Shown here: piece after piece, positions 52,247 to 60,995 of the stretch | Layout: the number at the start of each line of letters is the position of its first letter | How positions within the stretch are numbered: position 1 is the stretch's first letter | Assembly (NCBI GenBank): GCA_040770625.1 | Contig: JAXGIW010000007.1 | Location: 39,206 to 103,205, forward strand | Source of the DNA: 58-81 sp012729145 | Lineage (GTDB): Bacteria; Synergistota; Synergistia; Synergistales; Thermovirgaceae | Direction: 5' to 3' | DNA length: 64,000 nt | Notes under the pieces: model-generated | The model's input: only the letters and a program-made list of their open reading frames with translations | The model's database searches: none | What the model was told of the DNA's origin: nothing | Position numbers and translations under genes: made by a program

Positions 52247-52660
52247 CTATTCTCCCATGACCTTTACAACCACCCTTTTCCTTCGCTGGCCGTCTGCCTC
52301 CAGGTAGAAGATCCGCTCCCAGGGCCCCAGATCCAGCTTGCCCTTCGTGACGGGTATCATCGCCTGGTGGTGTACGAGGATCCTTTTGAGATGTGCGTCA
52401 GCATTGTCTTCCCCGGTACGGTGATGCCTGTAGCCGGGTTTGGCAGGAGCGAGATCTTCAAGCCATTCCCATATATCCTGGTGCAATCCCAGCTCGTCGT
52501 CGTTAACGATGACACCGCTTGTGATATGCATGGCACTTACGAGGGCGAAGCCTTCGCTGATCCCTGACTCCCGTAAAACTTGCTCAACATCCCGGGTGAT
52601 CGGAACGATCTCCCGCCTGTTTTGCGTATTGAACCAGAGGTATTCGGTATGGAATATCAT
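52247..52660 (-). CDS. YjbQ family protein (UPF0047)
   Basis: A 137-residue protein with the UPF0047 pattern: IVPITRDVEQVLRESGI, ALVSAMHITSGVIVNDDE, HHRTGEDNADAHLKRIL and LGPWERIFYLEADG. Some members have weak thiamine-phosphate synthase activity; physiological role unknown. GGAGGCC precedes ATG 52660. Complete length. Confidence 0.88.
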   Translation of the reverse strand: MIFHTEYLWFNTQNRREIVPITRDVEQVLRESGISEGFALVSAMHITSGVIVNDDELGLHQDIWEWLEDLAPAKPGYRHHRTGEDNADAHLKRILVHHQAMIPVTKGKLDLGPWERIFYLEADGQRRKRVVVKVMGE

Positions 52661-53063
52661 CTGCTGGCCTCCATTTCATTGGGGATCATTGTTCCGTGAG
52701 CAGCCGGACCTTCGATCCCTTCTTTGCCTGGAGTTCCGTCTCCAGAATCTCATAGTTCATGCTTATGGTAACATTTCGCAGCCTTCGCTCCATAAACCCC
52801 GTTGTTGGCAATATCGCATCAAACCTCAGACAGGCCCGGAACCAGGTCTTTGTTCCGGTATTCCCCCTGCGAAAGAAAAAAACACCTTGCACATCGGAAA
52901 ATGATCGGATCTTTCCAGGGGTTAATGAACATGGAACAAGAATGAATAATTCTTGTATTTGCCAATTTGCAGTGCTAACATAACCTTAGGTTTTTCAGTA
53001 CGGTTATTGTATTCAAATGACGGATATATCCTTTACAAGGAGAGTGAGCCCGCCAGAGAGGAG
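52661..53063. other. Spacer with no confident gene
   Basis: A 403-base stretch between divergent genes. A minus-strand frame at 52686-52892 (68 codons, with RNVTISMNYEILETELQ near its end) could be a gene remnant read together with yjbQ, but I do not recognise it. No clear promoter was seen for the plus-strand gene that follows. Confidence 0.3.
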
Positions 53064-54644
53064 ATGAGAGGAGTGTTGAAGGACCGTATCGCTTTCAGGG
53101 TCGCTGCGGTTCTGTTCTTCGCCCTTCTGACCACGCCGGTTTTTGGGACCTTTGCCCAGACAATAACTACTGCTCCAATGCCTTCAAAGGTCCCGGAACT
53201 TCCAAAGGTGAACCTTCCTGAACTGGATCTGCTACAACCCCCGGACCTGGTCATCGAAAGTCTCGAGATCGAAACCGGGAAAGGAGCCAAACACGGCGAT
53301 GAAACCTGGTACCCCTTCTCACTTGGGGTAAAAAACATCGGAAAACTTCCCGTGACCGACCATTTCTATATCGTTTTTGAACGCGACTTCGGAGGACAGG
53401 GATCGTGGGAGCCCGACCGGGAAAGATCTAACGCAATAAGGATCGATAAACCAATTCTCCCGGACCAGGCAATAGGGGTATCAGGCCACCTTAAATTAAG
53501 GATCTCCCAGGTCTCCGAACGGACCGTTGTCGTCAGGGCCCTCGTCGATTCGGCCGTTTTCGAGGAGTTCCCCCCTCCTGACGGTTACATCAGGGAATTG
53601 AACGAGAACAATAATTCCAGCAACGCTGTAACCATACAGGGCAGATATCAGCCCAACCTGACAGGGATCAGTATCGACAGGGCGCTGAAAGGCGCTGACG
53701 AGGTTATCATCACGGGGAGCGGATTCGGATCCCAGGATCCCGGTCGGACAGTACTCCTTCTGAAAGACTCCCAGAAGTTGCCCGCCGAGATAACCCGCTG
53801 GACGGAGCACAGTATAGGATTCCAGGTCCCTGTATCAGCCCAGCTCGGATATACCAGGGCATGCATAGGGAGCAGTGATACCCTTTTCCCTGTTTCCAAC
53901 TCCCAGGGTTTGATCGTCCTCGGCAGCTTGGAACTGCCCTGGGTCGATCTGCTGGATGCGTTCAACATCTTTATGAGGACCTTCTTCTCCATCAGGCTTC
54001 ACACCTGGACAGGAAGTTCGAACTACGAGAACATTTCGGCAATGGAGGTCTACGGGCAGGAAGACCCGTTCCCTCTCGAAGTCCCGTTGGTCCAACTGGA
54101 CACTGACGTAGGGCATTACCGCTTCCTCATCAACGACCTTAACAGCGCCAGGGGTATTGAGTGGGGTTTCAGCATGAACAGGAACAATTGCGAGGACAAC
54201 CAGTTCAGACTCGTTATCGATTTCGAGAGCGAAGGATATGAGCTGATAGGTTACTACAAGGTACTTGGCCCTGCGGGAAAGTGGGACCGCACAGGCGCTC
54301 CTGATGTAGACGTAGATAAAGTCTCGGTCGAGGTCCTTTTCCGCTTACGGGATGCAGGGGGAGGCAGACTCGACTATGACGCCGGGGCTATCTTCAAGGG
54401 TGACGTCAGCGCATCCGGGCCTGTATGGAACTCCATCCTGAACACTTTTCAGAAAGGCTGGAGGGACGACATCGAAAAGGAAGTTGGGCTCAGCGTACGG
54501 ATCGGTGTGAACGAACAACAGACCCGCTACCAGATATGCAGCAGTTTCGTTACCAGCATCCGGCAGCTGCTGAAGATGAAAGACAACGAAAAGATCAGCG
54601 GTTACAATTTCACATCCAACGGCATACAGGTACTCTACTACTAG
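53064..54644 (+). CDS. Secreted protein with CARDB-like and IPT-like domains
   Basis: About 526 residues. A signal peptide (VAAVLFFALLTTPVFGTFAQ) is followed by a CARDB-like beta domain (~55-190: LVIESLEIETG...FSLGVKNIGKLPVTDHFYI...NENNNSSNAV) and an IPT/TIG-like domain (~195-280: GADEVIITGSGFGSQDPG...WTEHSIGFQVP). The last ~245 residues (from SIRLHTWTG) are unlike anything I know and contain YYKVLGPAGKWDRTG and EVLFRLRDAGG. Start uncertain: ATG 53064 or GTG 53073, which has better ribosome-site spacing. Likely an extracellular adhesive or substrate-binding protein; inference only. Confidence 0.7.
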   Translation: MRGVLKDRIAFRVAAVLFFALLTTPVFGTFAQTITTAPMPSKVPELPKVNLPELDLLQPPDLVIESLEIETGKGAKHGDETWYPFSLGVKNIGKLPVTDHFYIVFERDFGGQGSWEPDRERSNAIRIDKPILPDQAIGVSGHLKLRISQVSERTVVVRALVDSAVFEEFPPPDGYIRELNENNNSSNAVTIQGRYQPNLTGISIDRALKGADEVIITGSGFGSQDPGRTVLLLKDSQKLPAEITRWTEHSIGFQVPVSAQLGYTRACIGSSDTLFPVSNSQGLIVLGSLELPWVDLLDAFNIFMRTFFSIRLHTWTGSSNYENISAMEVYGQEDPFPLEVPLVQLDTDVGHYRFLINDLNSARGIEWGFSMNRNNCEDNQFRLVIDFESEGYELIGYYKVLGPAGKWDRTGAPDVDVDKVSVEVLFRLRDAGGGRLDYDAGAIFKGDVSASGPVWNSILNTFQKGWRDDIEKEVGLSVRIGVNEQQTRYQICSSFVTSIRQLLKMKDNEKISGYNFTSNGIQVLYY

Positions 54645-54710
54645 CCCTGGCTCTTTGGAGCGTATCTCCTTGTCCCAAGGCATTTAAAGGCTGAGGCTGA
54701 ACATGTCAAG

Positions 54711-54740
54711 TTCAATTATTCATTGTTCAATTATTCATTG
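54711..54740. repeat. 15-bp tandem duplication
   Basis: TTCAATTATTCATTG occurs twice in direct succession (54711-54725, 54726-54740) downstream of the CARDB/IPT gene. Probably replication slippage. Confidence 0.9.
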
Positions 54741-54773
54741 CTGAACCACTTACTGTGGTTTGGGAAAAGACCC

Positions 54774-54808
54774 AAAATCGGAGGCCAGGTTCTAGCCTGG
54801 CCTCCGAT
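54774..54808 (-). terminator. Hairpin repeat copy A, terminator of the crystallin-like pseudogene
   Basis: A 13-bp perfect stem ATCGGAGGCCAGG/CCTGGCCTCCGAT (54777-54808), followed on the minus strand by TTTTGGGTCTTTT. It lies 46 bases beyond the crystallin-like stop codon. A closely related hairpin (copy B) is at 58366-58402. Confidence 0.75.
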
Positions 54809-54853
54809 CGATATTTGAGATGTTCAAAGGCTCAACCTGGAGCGGATCACCCA

Positions 54854-55445
54854 TCATCGACAGGACCAATTGGCTTCCGGGGAATTAACGATCGGAAAGG
54901 ACGATATAACGTCATTGCAGGAACCGAGACTGGGAACCTTTCTTATGTCTTTGCCGTTGCCCCAGTAGGCGGTAAGGTACCCTTGTGAGTTGATGTCCTT
55001 GTAGACATAGACACCTTGGCATTTCTTCCCACCTTGATGGAGATTATTGTGTCGTTCCAGACCTTGCCTGCGTTCCATGGGAATGTGTAATACCTGAGAC
55101 CGTTCCCTTCCTCGGGAATCTTGAAAATAATCAATTCCCCTTTAAAGTCCCATGCTCATAAAAAAAGACCTAGTCACAAGCAGGATCCGCCGTAGGTTTT
55201 GTTATTATTTTCATTGAAGATATCACGTCACCCTTGCCGGACTGGTGGAAATTAGCTGTTGAATTGGTCCCCTCAAAATTATCAAGGTATCCCTTGAAGT
55301 GTATATCTTTGTAGAGATAGACATTTTTTGCGGCGGGGTTATCAGGAGGCTGCGCATCCGCTTCACATACAAGGAAGAGAGAGAAAAATGACCAAAGCGG
55401 CCTGGTAAAACCTCTTTTTGCCCAAGGTTCTAACCCTCCCGTCAT
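54854..55445 (-). pseudogene. Broken beta/gamma-crystallin-like secreted protein gene
   Basis: Three Greek-key motifs are recognisable in succession but in different frames. Motif 1 (stop at 55170): NVYLYKDIHFKGYL...GDVISSMKI, ending ADPACD-TAG. Motif 2 continues in the same frame directly after the TAG: VFFYEHGTLKG, then shifts frame at the G run 55137-55140 to ELIIFKIPEEG...NDTIISIKV. Motif 3 needs another shift near 55014: GVYVYKDINSQGYL...NDVISSFPI. Each has the Y-x-x-x-F-x-G-like start and the N/D-D-x-x-S-S signature. A better signal peptide (MGKKRFYQAALVIFLSLP from TTG 55425) is in yet another frame. One nonsense and two or three frameshifts mean decay. Confidence 0.75.
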
Positions 55446-55663
55446 TCGGACCTGTTTCTCTTTTCACAACCACGAACATATCCTGATCTCCTGGAAAATC
55501 CTTTCTCCTTTAGCGATCGGCATGCCTCCCTTGATTAAGGATGCGTTGTAACTTGTTGTATTTTTAGTATTATAAATCTCTACCAGTCTAAATGAAAATG
55601 TCGGTTTCCGGGCACAGAATTGTTTGAGGACTGGGTCATTACGTGACTGATACGTTAAATTTA
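55446..55663. other. AT-rich spacer without a confident gene
   Basis: A 218-base stretch between the crystallin-like pseudogene and the DUF2238 gene. It contains short open frames only; no promoter or hairpin stands out. Confidence 0.3.
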
Positions 55664-56311
55664 TCAAAAGCGTGGGTCTTTCTGCTGCCGCGCTTCCCTG
55701 TCACCCAGGTACCACCATCTTATATAGAAAAGGGCAAGAACAGCCCCAATAAGATCCGCGCAAAGGTCAAGCGCAGTATTGATGTAGCCTCCTACTCCTG
55801 ATCGGGGGATCAGGCTGGAAACTATGAATTCAACTATCTCGTTGAGAGCGCCCATGCCGAGCCCTGCCATAACCAGGACAAAACCTACTGCAACGGGGTT
55901 CCTGCGGGGGGCCTTCAGGGACCTGGACAGGAGGCAGAACGCCACCAGCGTCGATGCTCCGAAACCCCAGATATGGACCACCTGGTCGTATCGTAAAATG
56001 GGGAACGTTTCCGAGAGGGGGAGCAGGATAACATCATAGAGTCTGCCTTCGCCTACGGTGATGCCACCTCCGGCAAGGTGAAGGGCAGACCACACCGTCA
56101 ATCCGACCAGAGCAGACATGGTGTAATCGACCTTGTTGATGCTGAACGCTACCAGGCACAGGAAGAATACGATCACCCCTACATAGATGACGAATTCATG
56201 GTTCTGCCTCGCAAGGAAAAGCGTCCCGAATCCAACTATCAGGGCCAGGTTGATCAACAGGAGAACAATATGTTCTTTCCTGATGGCTGCAGACCACCTG
56301 CCTGTTTCCAA
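55664..56311 (-). CDS. DUF2238 (YjdF-like) integral membrane protein
   Basis: A 215-residue protein with six hydrophobic segments. YDQVVHIWGFG, GALNEIVEFI and NTALDLCADLIGAVLALF match conserved blocks of the DUF2238/YjdF family, including the charged residues within membrane helices. Function unknown. Transcribed alone, toward the crystallin-like pseudogene. Confidence 0.8.
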   Translation of the reverse strand: METGRWSAAIRKEHIVLLLINLALIVGFGTLFLARQNHEFVIYVGVIVFFLCLVAFSINKVDYTMSALVGLTVWSALHLAGGGITVGEGRLYDVILLPLSETFPILRYDQVVHIWGFGASTLVAFCLLSRSLKAPRRNPVAVGFVLVMAGLGMGALNEIVEFIVSSLIPRSGVGGYINTALDLCADLIGAVLALFYIRWWYLGDREARQQKDPRF

Positions 56312-56688
56312 AACCGATCACCTCTTCAAGTGAACAGTCGATAACATCGATCAGATAATAATATACAAAAATATTGAATTTGCTTATGTCCCGGTCGGGT
56401 TATTCCCTCCAATGTACAATTTACATCATAAGTTTTAAACCAATACCCAAAAGTCATAAAGGTCTTGAGAAGGATCAGGCCTACGCCCCATTCACAGATT
56501 CGCGACTTCTATCTTTATATTTGCAAAAAAGCGTAGACCCCGACAGGTGATCCATGACAAAACCGTCGTCGAAGCTGCAAAAGGGTTAGACATAAATTGA
56601 TCAGGGTGTATATTTAACAAGATACTTGACAAATACGATCACTTGACTTTCCCAGGACTTAACTAGCAACAAAAAGGGAGTGATAGCC
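56312..56688. other. AT-rich divergent spacer
   Basis: A 377-base spacer between the DUF2238 gene and the HEKVH protein gene. AT content is clearly higher than in the surrounding genes. TTGATC/GATACT near 56597-56626 (18-base gap) is a weak promoter candidate for the plus-strand gene; nothing else recognised. Confidence 0.3.
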
Positions 56689-58188
56689 ATGGGAAAGACC
56701 TGGCGAAAGGGTTTGCTGTTTCTGACCTTCTTCCCCGTCTTTTGTTTCCTGACAGGGCTCAGTCATCTCACGGTCCCGGCTTACGGTTCACATTCCGATA
56801 CCATTCCTGTTTCCATACATGCTTACGCACAATGGAATCACATCGTCAAAGACTCCAAAGGCGAGGACCTCTATGAAGAATCGGGTTTCTACAGGATAAT
56901 GATCAGCGGTTCCATGACCCTTGACCGTTCCGGCAGTCCCGTGGTCAGCCAACAGGGCACAATGGTTATGCCCGTCGAGAAATACCTGCCGGACAACCTG
57001 AACGCGACGTGGGTTTACGAAGAGATCGCAAAAGATCTCAAAAGCGACAACCAATGTCCTATCACAACCGTATATAAGGGAAGCAATTCAGCCAGGATCA
57101 CCGATGGGCCCGGGCTTTTAATAAGCAGCTTTTCCTCCGCGGCAGCTCCATTCATGGGAAACCTCCCGGAACAGGAAAAACAGTTCGCCGCCCAGTTGCA
57201 GGCCCAGTTTCAGTCACAGATGAAGAACACCATGCCCGATCACTTCCAGTTAGCCCTTTCCGGAGGAACCCCTTCCATGGGCCCTCAGGAGATCACGGTA
57301 AAGGGAAGCCGGTTGAAAGACTCAAAGAAATGCATCTACGAGGATGTTGAAAAAAGCTTCCCCGGTTTTTCCATAGGCCTTCAGATGCGACTGCCGGCGT
57401 CAGGGACCATGACCGGTTATCGCTTCTGGAAGTCAAACTATGAAGGGGGTATCCCTGGTTTCGGCATCTCCGTTTCGGACATGACCGAATTCAAAGGGGA
57501 AAAACCCTTTGACCCTCCCCAGGGTGGCAACGGGGACGTAAGTTACACCCTTATCTGGTTCATCGGGGTAGAACCGATGCCGGTCCAGGTGGGCGCGGAA
57601 GAGGACGAAGAAGAAGATGACTGCGAAAAACTAGCGGCGAGAATAAAAATGGTCAGGAATATCCTGGAAGCCTACGGTGATCCGATGCTTCGTGAAGCGA
57701 TCAAATCAAAGTACGGAGACAATGCCAAGAAAGAGTATCAGGATGCGGTGGAAAAAAAAGTTATGGACCAGGTACCGAGAGCACCTGGAGAGGCACCCCC
57801 TGAAGCCGAGGCTTTATTGTGGACCACCCCCTTTACGGACAGCCCCCAGGGAGGGAATGTCACGAAGGCAACAATTAACGGAAATGTTGGTGGTACGAAC
57901 ACGGAGCTCATAACCTATGATGGCAACGGTAACGAGGTGGGCGGAGACTATGATTCCATTGAGGCAATGCTCACAGAATGGGAGAACAACTACGGGGAAG
58001 ATGCCGGGAGAAATATGTTCAACGCCGCCCTGGCCCATGAAAAAGTCCATGTTGGACAATATACGGACGATGAGCGCGGAATCCCCGAAACAGTCGATGA
58101 TCTCGCCGAATATGAAATGGAGGGATTCTCGGAGGAAATGAACTACCTGATGAGGGAGTTCGAAGAGATGGGGTGCTCCTCAGAGTAA
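56689..58188 (+). CDS. Secreted protein of unknown function with C-terminal HEKVH motif
   Basis: About 499 residues. The signal peptide spans ~30 residues (GLLFLTFFPVFCFLTGLSHL). The middle is beta-rich without a known fold and has an acidic stretch (EEDEEEDDCEKLAARI) near residue 305. HEKVH at 450-454 (AALAHEKVHVGQYT) followed by EYEMEG fits an HExxH zinc-peptidase-like site with a downstream glutamate, but no wider peptidase family similarity is seen. ATG 56689 has AGGGAGTG upstream. Possibly a cell-surface protease; alternatively a structural protein with a chance motif. Confidence 0.7.
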   Translation: MGKTWRKGLLFLTFFPVFCFLTGLSHLTVPAYGSHSDTIPVSIHAYAQWNHIVKDSKGEDLYEESGFYRIMISGSMTLDRSGSPVVSQQGTMVMPVEKYLPDNLNATWVYEEIAKDLKSDNQCPITTVYKGSNSARITDGPGLLISSFSSAAAPFMGNLPEQEKQFAAQLQAQFQSQMKNTMPDHFQLALSGGTPSMGPQEITVKGSRLKDSKKCIYEDVEKSFPGFSIGLQMRLPASGTMTGYRFWKSNYEGGIPGFGISVSDMTEFKGEKPFDPPQGGNGDVSYTLIWFIGVEPMPVQVGAEEDEEEDDCEKLAARIKMVRNILEAYGDPMLREAIKSKYGDNAKKEYQDAVEKKVMDQVPRAPGEAPPEAEALLWTTPFTDSPQGGNVTKATINGNVGGTNTELITYDGNGNEVGGDYDSIEAMLTEWENNYGEDAGRNMFNAALAHEKVHVGQYTDDERGIPETVDDLAEYEMEGFSEEMNYLMREFEEMGCSSE

Positions 58189-58641
58189 GACCTCCTGAAT
58201 GACTGTTTGCAACTTCGCCAAAGGGTCTAATTTTGGTTCAAAATTTTCGCTTGACTTTTAAAGCAGGGTAGTGTATTTTTTCTCTACTTAGTAAAAGCCC
58301 TCAGCCGGGAACATTCCCGGTTTATATAGGGGTCTTTGAGGGGCTGTTAGGCACAGCAAAGATCCCAAAAGCGGAGGCCGGGTTTAAGAACCTGGCCTCC
58401 GCCTTATACTGTATTTGAAACCGGGTCCAGAGGGATCATCCGATTTCCTGGCCATTTCAAGAACTCTCTTCTCCAGGGTTATGTCCTTTCTCATGGCCTC
58501 TTCGGACCGCTTGCTCACCCGGGTCGCTCACGATAAAGATATCCCGTACAGGTCTCCGATATCCATCAATTTCGCCCTGCTGTCATAAATAATACGAAAG
58601 TGCAGATCACACTGGGCGGGGAACTCTGATTCTGTCAAATG
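58189..58641. other. Decayed spacer beside the IS1182-type element
   Basis: No intact gene in these ~450 bases. On the minus strand a short frame (EFPAQCDLHFRIIYDSRAKL, near 58520-58630) ends in a stop and looks like the tail of a lost gene cut by the element; hairpin copy B lies further on. The source gene cannot be named. Confidence 0.35.
58366..58402 (-). terminator. Hairpin repeat copy B
   Basis: Stem GCGGAGGCCGGGTT/AACCTGGCCTCCGC (58371-58402, one G-T pair), followed on the minus strand by TTTTGGGATCTTT. About 40 bases on its upstream side also resemble those before copy A (TGATCC...CAAATA), so the two derive from one ancestral 3' end. Confidence 0.7.
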
Positions 58642-60259
58642 TGTACGGGCTGTTGCCCAATTGAGTCCCGCAGGTTTAAAAAAGGCAGATCAGGCAAGAC
58701 ATTTAACCTGTCCCCCTATGTAAGTGAGGCGAATCTGCCTGAGAACGATTGAAAAAAGAGAACAGGCCCTCGAAAGGCTTGGCTTCAAGACTCGGACTGT
58801 CACTGCCGGATTTTTTACCGGCCTGTTCTCCCGGCTGAGCAGGACCTGTATGTTCTGTACGACACAGGTCAGGTACTCCTGGATCTGCACCTTCCATAAT
58901 CCTCTCCAACGGGCCCGGTCATAGCCGTAACGCTTGCCCCTGGCGAAGGAGCGTTCCATGAGGTGCTGCCTCTTCTTGATGTCTCTTTTTGAGTCTGCAC
59001 TGCGGCTTTGAAGCCTCATCACATCCAGGTCATCCTGTCTGAGATGGCGTTTCACGGTCCTGCCCATTTTGTTGCTGGTGCATAGGGAGCGCAGTTCGCA
59101 GGCTTGGCAGTCCGTTTTTCTGGCCGCATAGTCGATGCTCTGGCGTTCCTGGTGAATGCTTTTGAACCTTAGCTCTTTCCCGGCGGGACAGATGTAGATG
59201 TCCCTTTCCCTGTCGTAATGAAAGAGCGTCTCGGGGTATATGCCCCGCTTTTCTTCACGCTTGACGGCAGAATTGCTCAAATCGGGCATGTGCGCACCTA
59301 TACCCATGTCGAAACAGGCCAGAAAGTTCTCTATGGTCCCGTATTTGCTGTCCGCGACCACCGTGGAGGCTGTCTTGCCTGTAGCCCCGCGGTGTCTTTG
59401 GAGCAGCTCTTCCAGCATGTGACCCTCGCTTACGTCACCGGGGGTGACGGCCGTGGCGGTAATGATCTCGTGGGCCTCATCCACCGATCTGTGGACCTGG
59501 TAGAAAAGGTCCGGCTTGCCTCTGCCCACTATGGCAGCATCGGGGTCCGTCCCCGATATGTACCGGTCGTTGACCTTGCGGTAGCTGCCGCTTCGGTCAG
59601 AGCGTTCGCTCTTTTCCTCTCTTTCATTGCGCTCTTCCAGGCGGGCTTCCAGTTCTTTATAGTTCCTTCGGAGCTGATGCTTCAGAGATTGGGTGTCGAT
59701 GACGGAGTTGTTCGAGGCGTCGGCTTCAACCAGGCTGGAGTCCACAAAGATCTTGCTCCCGTCCACCAGACCTGCCTCAACGCACTGAAGCACGATGCGT
59801 TCAAAGAAGCTTTTGAATATTTCCGCTCCCCAGCGCTTCCGCGCCTTGGAGAGGATGCTGTGGTCCGGGATCTTCGTGTCAAGGTCGTAACCCAAAAACC
59901 AGAGCCAGTCCAGTCTCTCAGGCAGGGTGGACATGAGCTCCCGCTCCGATCTGACGTTGTAAAATATCAAAAGAAGCATAAGCTTGAGCACCACCGGAGG
60001 AGGCGCCGAGACGTTGCCGTTGGTTCCGTACTTGTCCGCCACTTCTTTGTAGGTGAAGTCAAAGTCCACCCTGGCTGCGATCCTGCGGAGAGGGTGGTCC
60101 CGGCGGACCCTTTCCGCAATGTTTAGGTTGGTGTAAAAGATCTTGCTGTTGTCCGGCTCCTGGATTCCCATCATGGCGAACACCCCCTGGCTATACCTAT
60201 TTTAAGGGTATTCAGCCACTTGCGCCTTGATATAAACTATTTGGGCAACAGCCCGTGTA
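58642..60259 (-). mobile_element. IS1182-family insertion sequence with TGTA target duplication
   Basis: The 15-bp terminal inverted repeats CGGGCTGTTGCCCAA (58646-58660) and TTGGGCAACAGCCCG (60241-60255) are identical. Direct TGTA copies flank them (58642-58645 and 60256-60259). The element is thus 1610 bases plus the 4-bp duplication, with one transposase gene. Perfect ends and duplication indicate a recent insertion. It sits 11 bases from the end of the ABC export operon. Confidence 0.95.
58690..60183 (-). CDS. IS1182-family transposase
   Basis: A 497-residue transposase: N-terminal DUF772-type domain (HPLRRIAARVDFDFTYKEVAD, LLIFYNVRSERELMSTLPE), DDE domain with D in FVDSSLVEADAS, D in VADSKYGT, and a late E in MERSFARGKRYGYDRARWRG; cysteines C-x2-C-x4-C (DCQACELRSLC) near 370. 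No disruptions. Nothing suggests it affects anything but the insertion site. Confidence 0.92.
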   Translation of the reverse strand: MFAMMGIQEPDNSKIFYTNLNIAERVRRDHPLRRIAARVDFDFTYKEVADKYGTNGNVSAPPPVVLKLMLLLIFYNVRSERELMSTLPERLDWLWFLGYDLDTKIPDHSILSKARKRWGAEIFKSFFERIVLQCVEAGLVDGSKIFVDSSLVEADASNNSVIDTQSLKHQLRRNYKELEARLEERNEREEKSERSDRSGSYRKVNDRYISGTDPDAAIVGRGKPDLFYQVHRSVDEAHEIITATAVTPGDVSEGHMLEELLQRHRGATGKTASTVVADSKYGTIENFLACFDMGIGAHMPDLSNSAVKREEKRGIYPETLFHYDRERDIYICPAGKELRFKSIHQERQSIDYAARKTDCQACELRSLCTSNKMGRTVKRHLRQDDLDVMRLQSRSADSKRDIKKRQHLMERSFARGKRYGYDRARWRGLWKVQIQEYLTCVVQNIQVLLSRENRPVKNPAVTVRVLKPSLSRACSLFSIVLRQIRLTYIGGQVKCLA

Positions 60260-60270
60260 GGTTCTGACAC

Positions 60271-60990
60271 CTACGTGGGTTCAGTGGAACGCCCCTCTCC
60301 CGCCTCCTCCTCCGTCTTTCCGTCCCGGATACGGTAGATCCTGCGGAAGGTGGGAATTATCTTCTCGTCGTGGGTGACCACAATAATGGCCGCCTCGTAC
60401 TGCTTCGCCATGGAATTCAGTATGCGAATCACTGCCATTGCCCGTTCGCTGTCCAGAGGAGCAGTTGGTTCATCAGCCAGGATGACAGGCGGCTGGTTCG
60501 CCAGGGCCCGGGCAATGGATACACGCTGCTGCTCTCCCCCTGACAGCTCCGAGGGCATGGCCCTGGCCCGATGGGCTACATCGAGGGCATCCAGGAGTTC
60601 TCTTGCCCGGTCCCGTGCTTCGCCGTTCGGTTTTCCCGCCAGCATGGGGAGCAGGGCCACGTTGTCGGTTGCGTCCAGAAAAGGAATAAGATAGGGGGCC
60701 TGAAAGACGAACCCGATCTTGTCCCTGCGCAGCGCCCTCAAATCCTTTATTTTCCACTTTTCCTCGTAGATCACATTGTCCCCGATGGTCATCTTTCCCG
60801 CCGTGGGCTCGATAACCGCCCCAAGGCACTTGAGGAGGGTGGTTTTACCCGACCCCGAGGGACCGATGAGACCCACCACCTCTCCGGGTGCGACCACCAT
60901 ATTGACCTCTTTCAGGGCATCCACGGCCGTCTCTCCCGACCCATAGCGCTTCTTAAGCCCTTCAACCGTAATTCCTTTCCCTCCGGACAT
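60271..60990 (-). CDS. ABC transporter ATP-binding protein, LolD/MacB/DevA type
   Basis: A 239-residue ATPase: Walker A GPSGSGKTT (43-51), Q loop FVFQAPYLIPFLD, signature LSGGEQQRV, Walker B VILADEPT, switch histidine VVTHDEK. PYLIPFLDATDNVALLPMLAG resembles the DevA-type exporter ATPases. Last gene of the operon; the IS1182-type element begins 11-15 bases beyond its stop codon, replacing any native terminator. Confidence 0.93.
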   Translation of the reverse strand: MSGGKGITVEGLKKRYGSGETAVDALKEVNMVVAPGEVVGLIGPSGSGKTTLLKCLGAVIEPTAGKMTIGDNVIYEEKWKIKDLRALRRDKIGFVFQAPYLIPFLDATDNVALLPMLAGKPNGEARDRARELLDALDVAHRARAMPSELSGGEQQRVSIARALANQPPVILADEPTAPLDSERAMAVIRILNSMAKQYEAAIIVVTHDEKIIPTFRRIYRIRDGKTEEEAGEGRSTEPT

Positions 60991-60995
60991 ATCCT

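Noticed and set aside
52686..52892. 68-codon minus-strand frame upstream of yjbQ
   Set aside because: Not recognised; its first half looks random. It may be a remnant but cannot be supported as a gene.
55464..55667. 67-codon minus-strand frame between the crystallin-like pseudogene and the DUF2238 gene
   Set aside because: No ribosome site, no similarity and biased low-complexity composition from AT-rich spacer.
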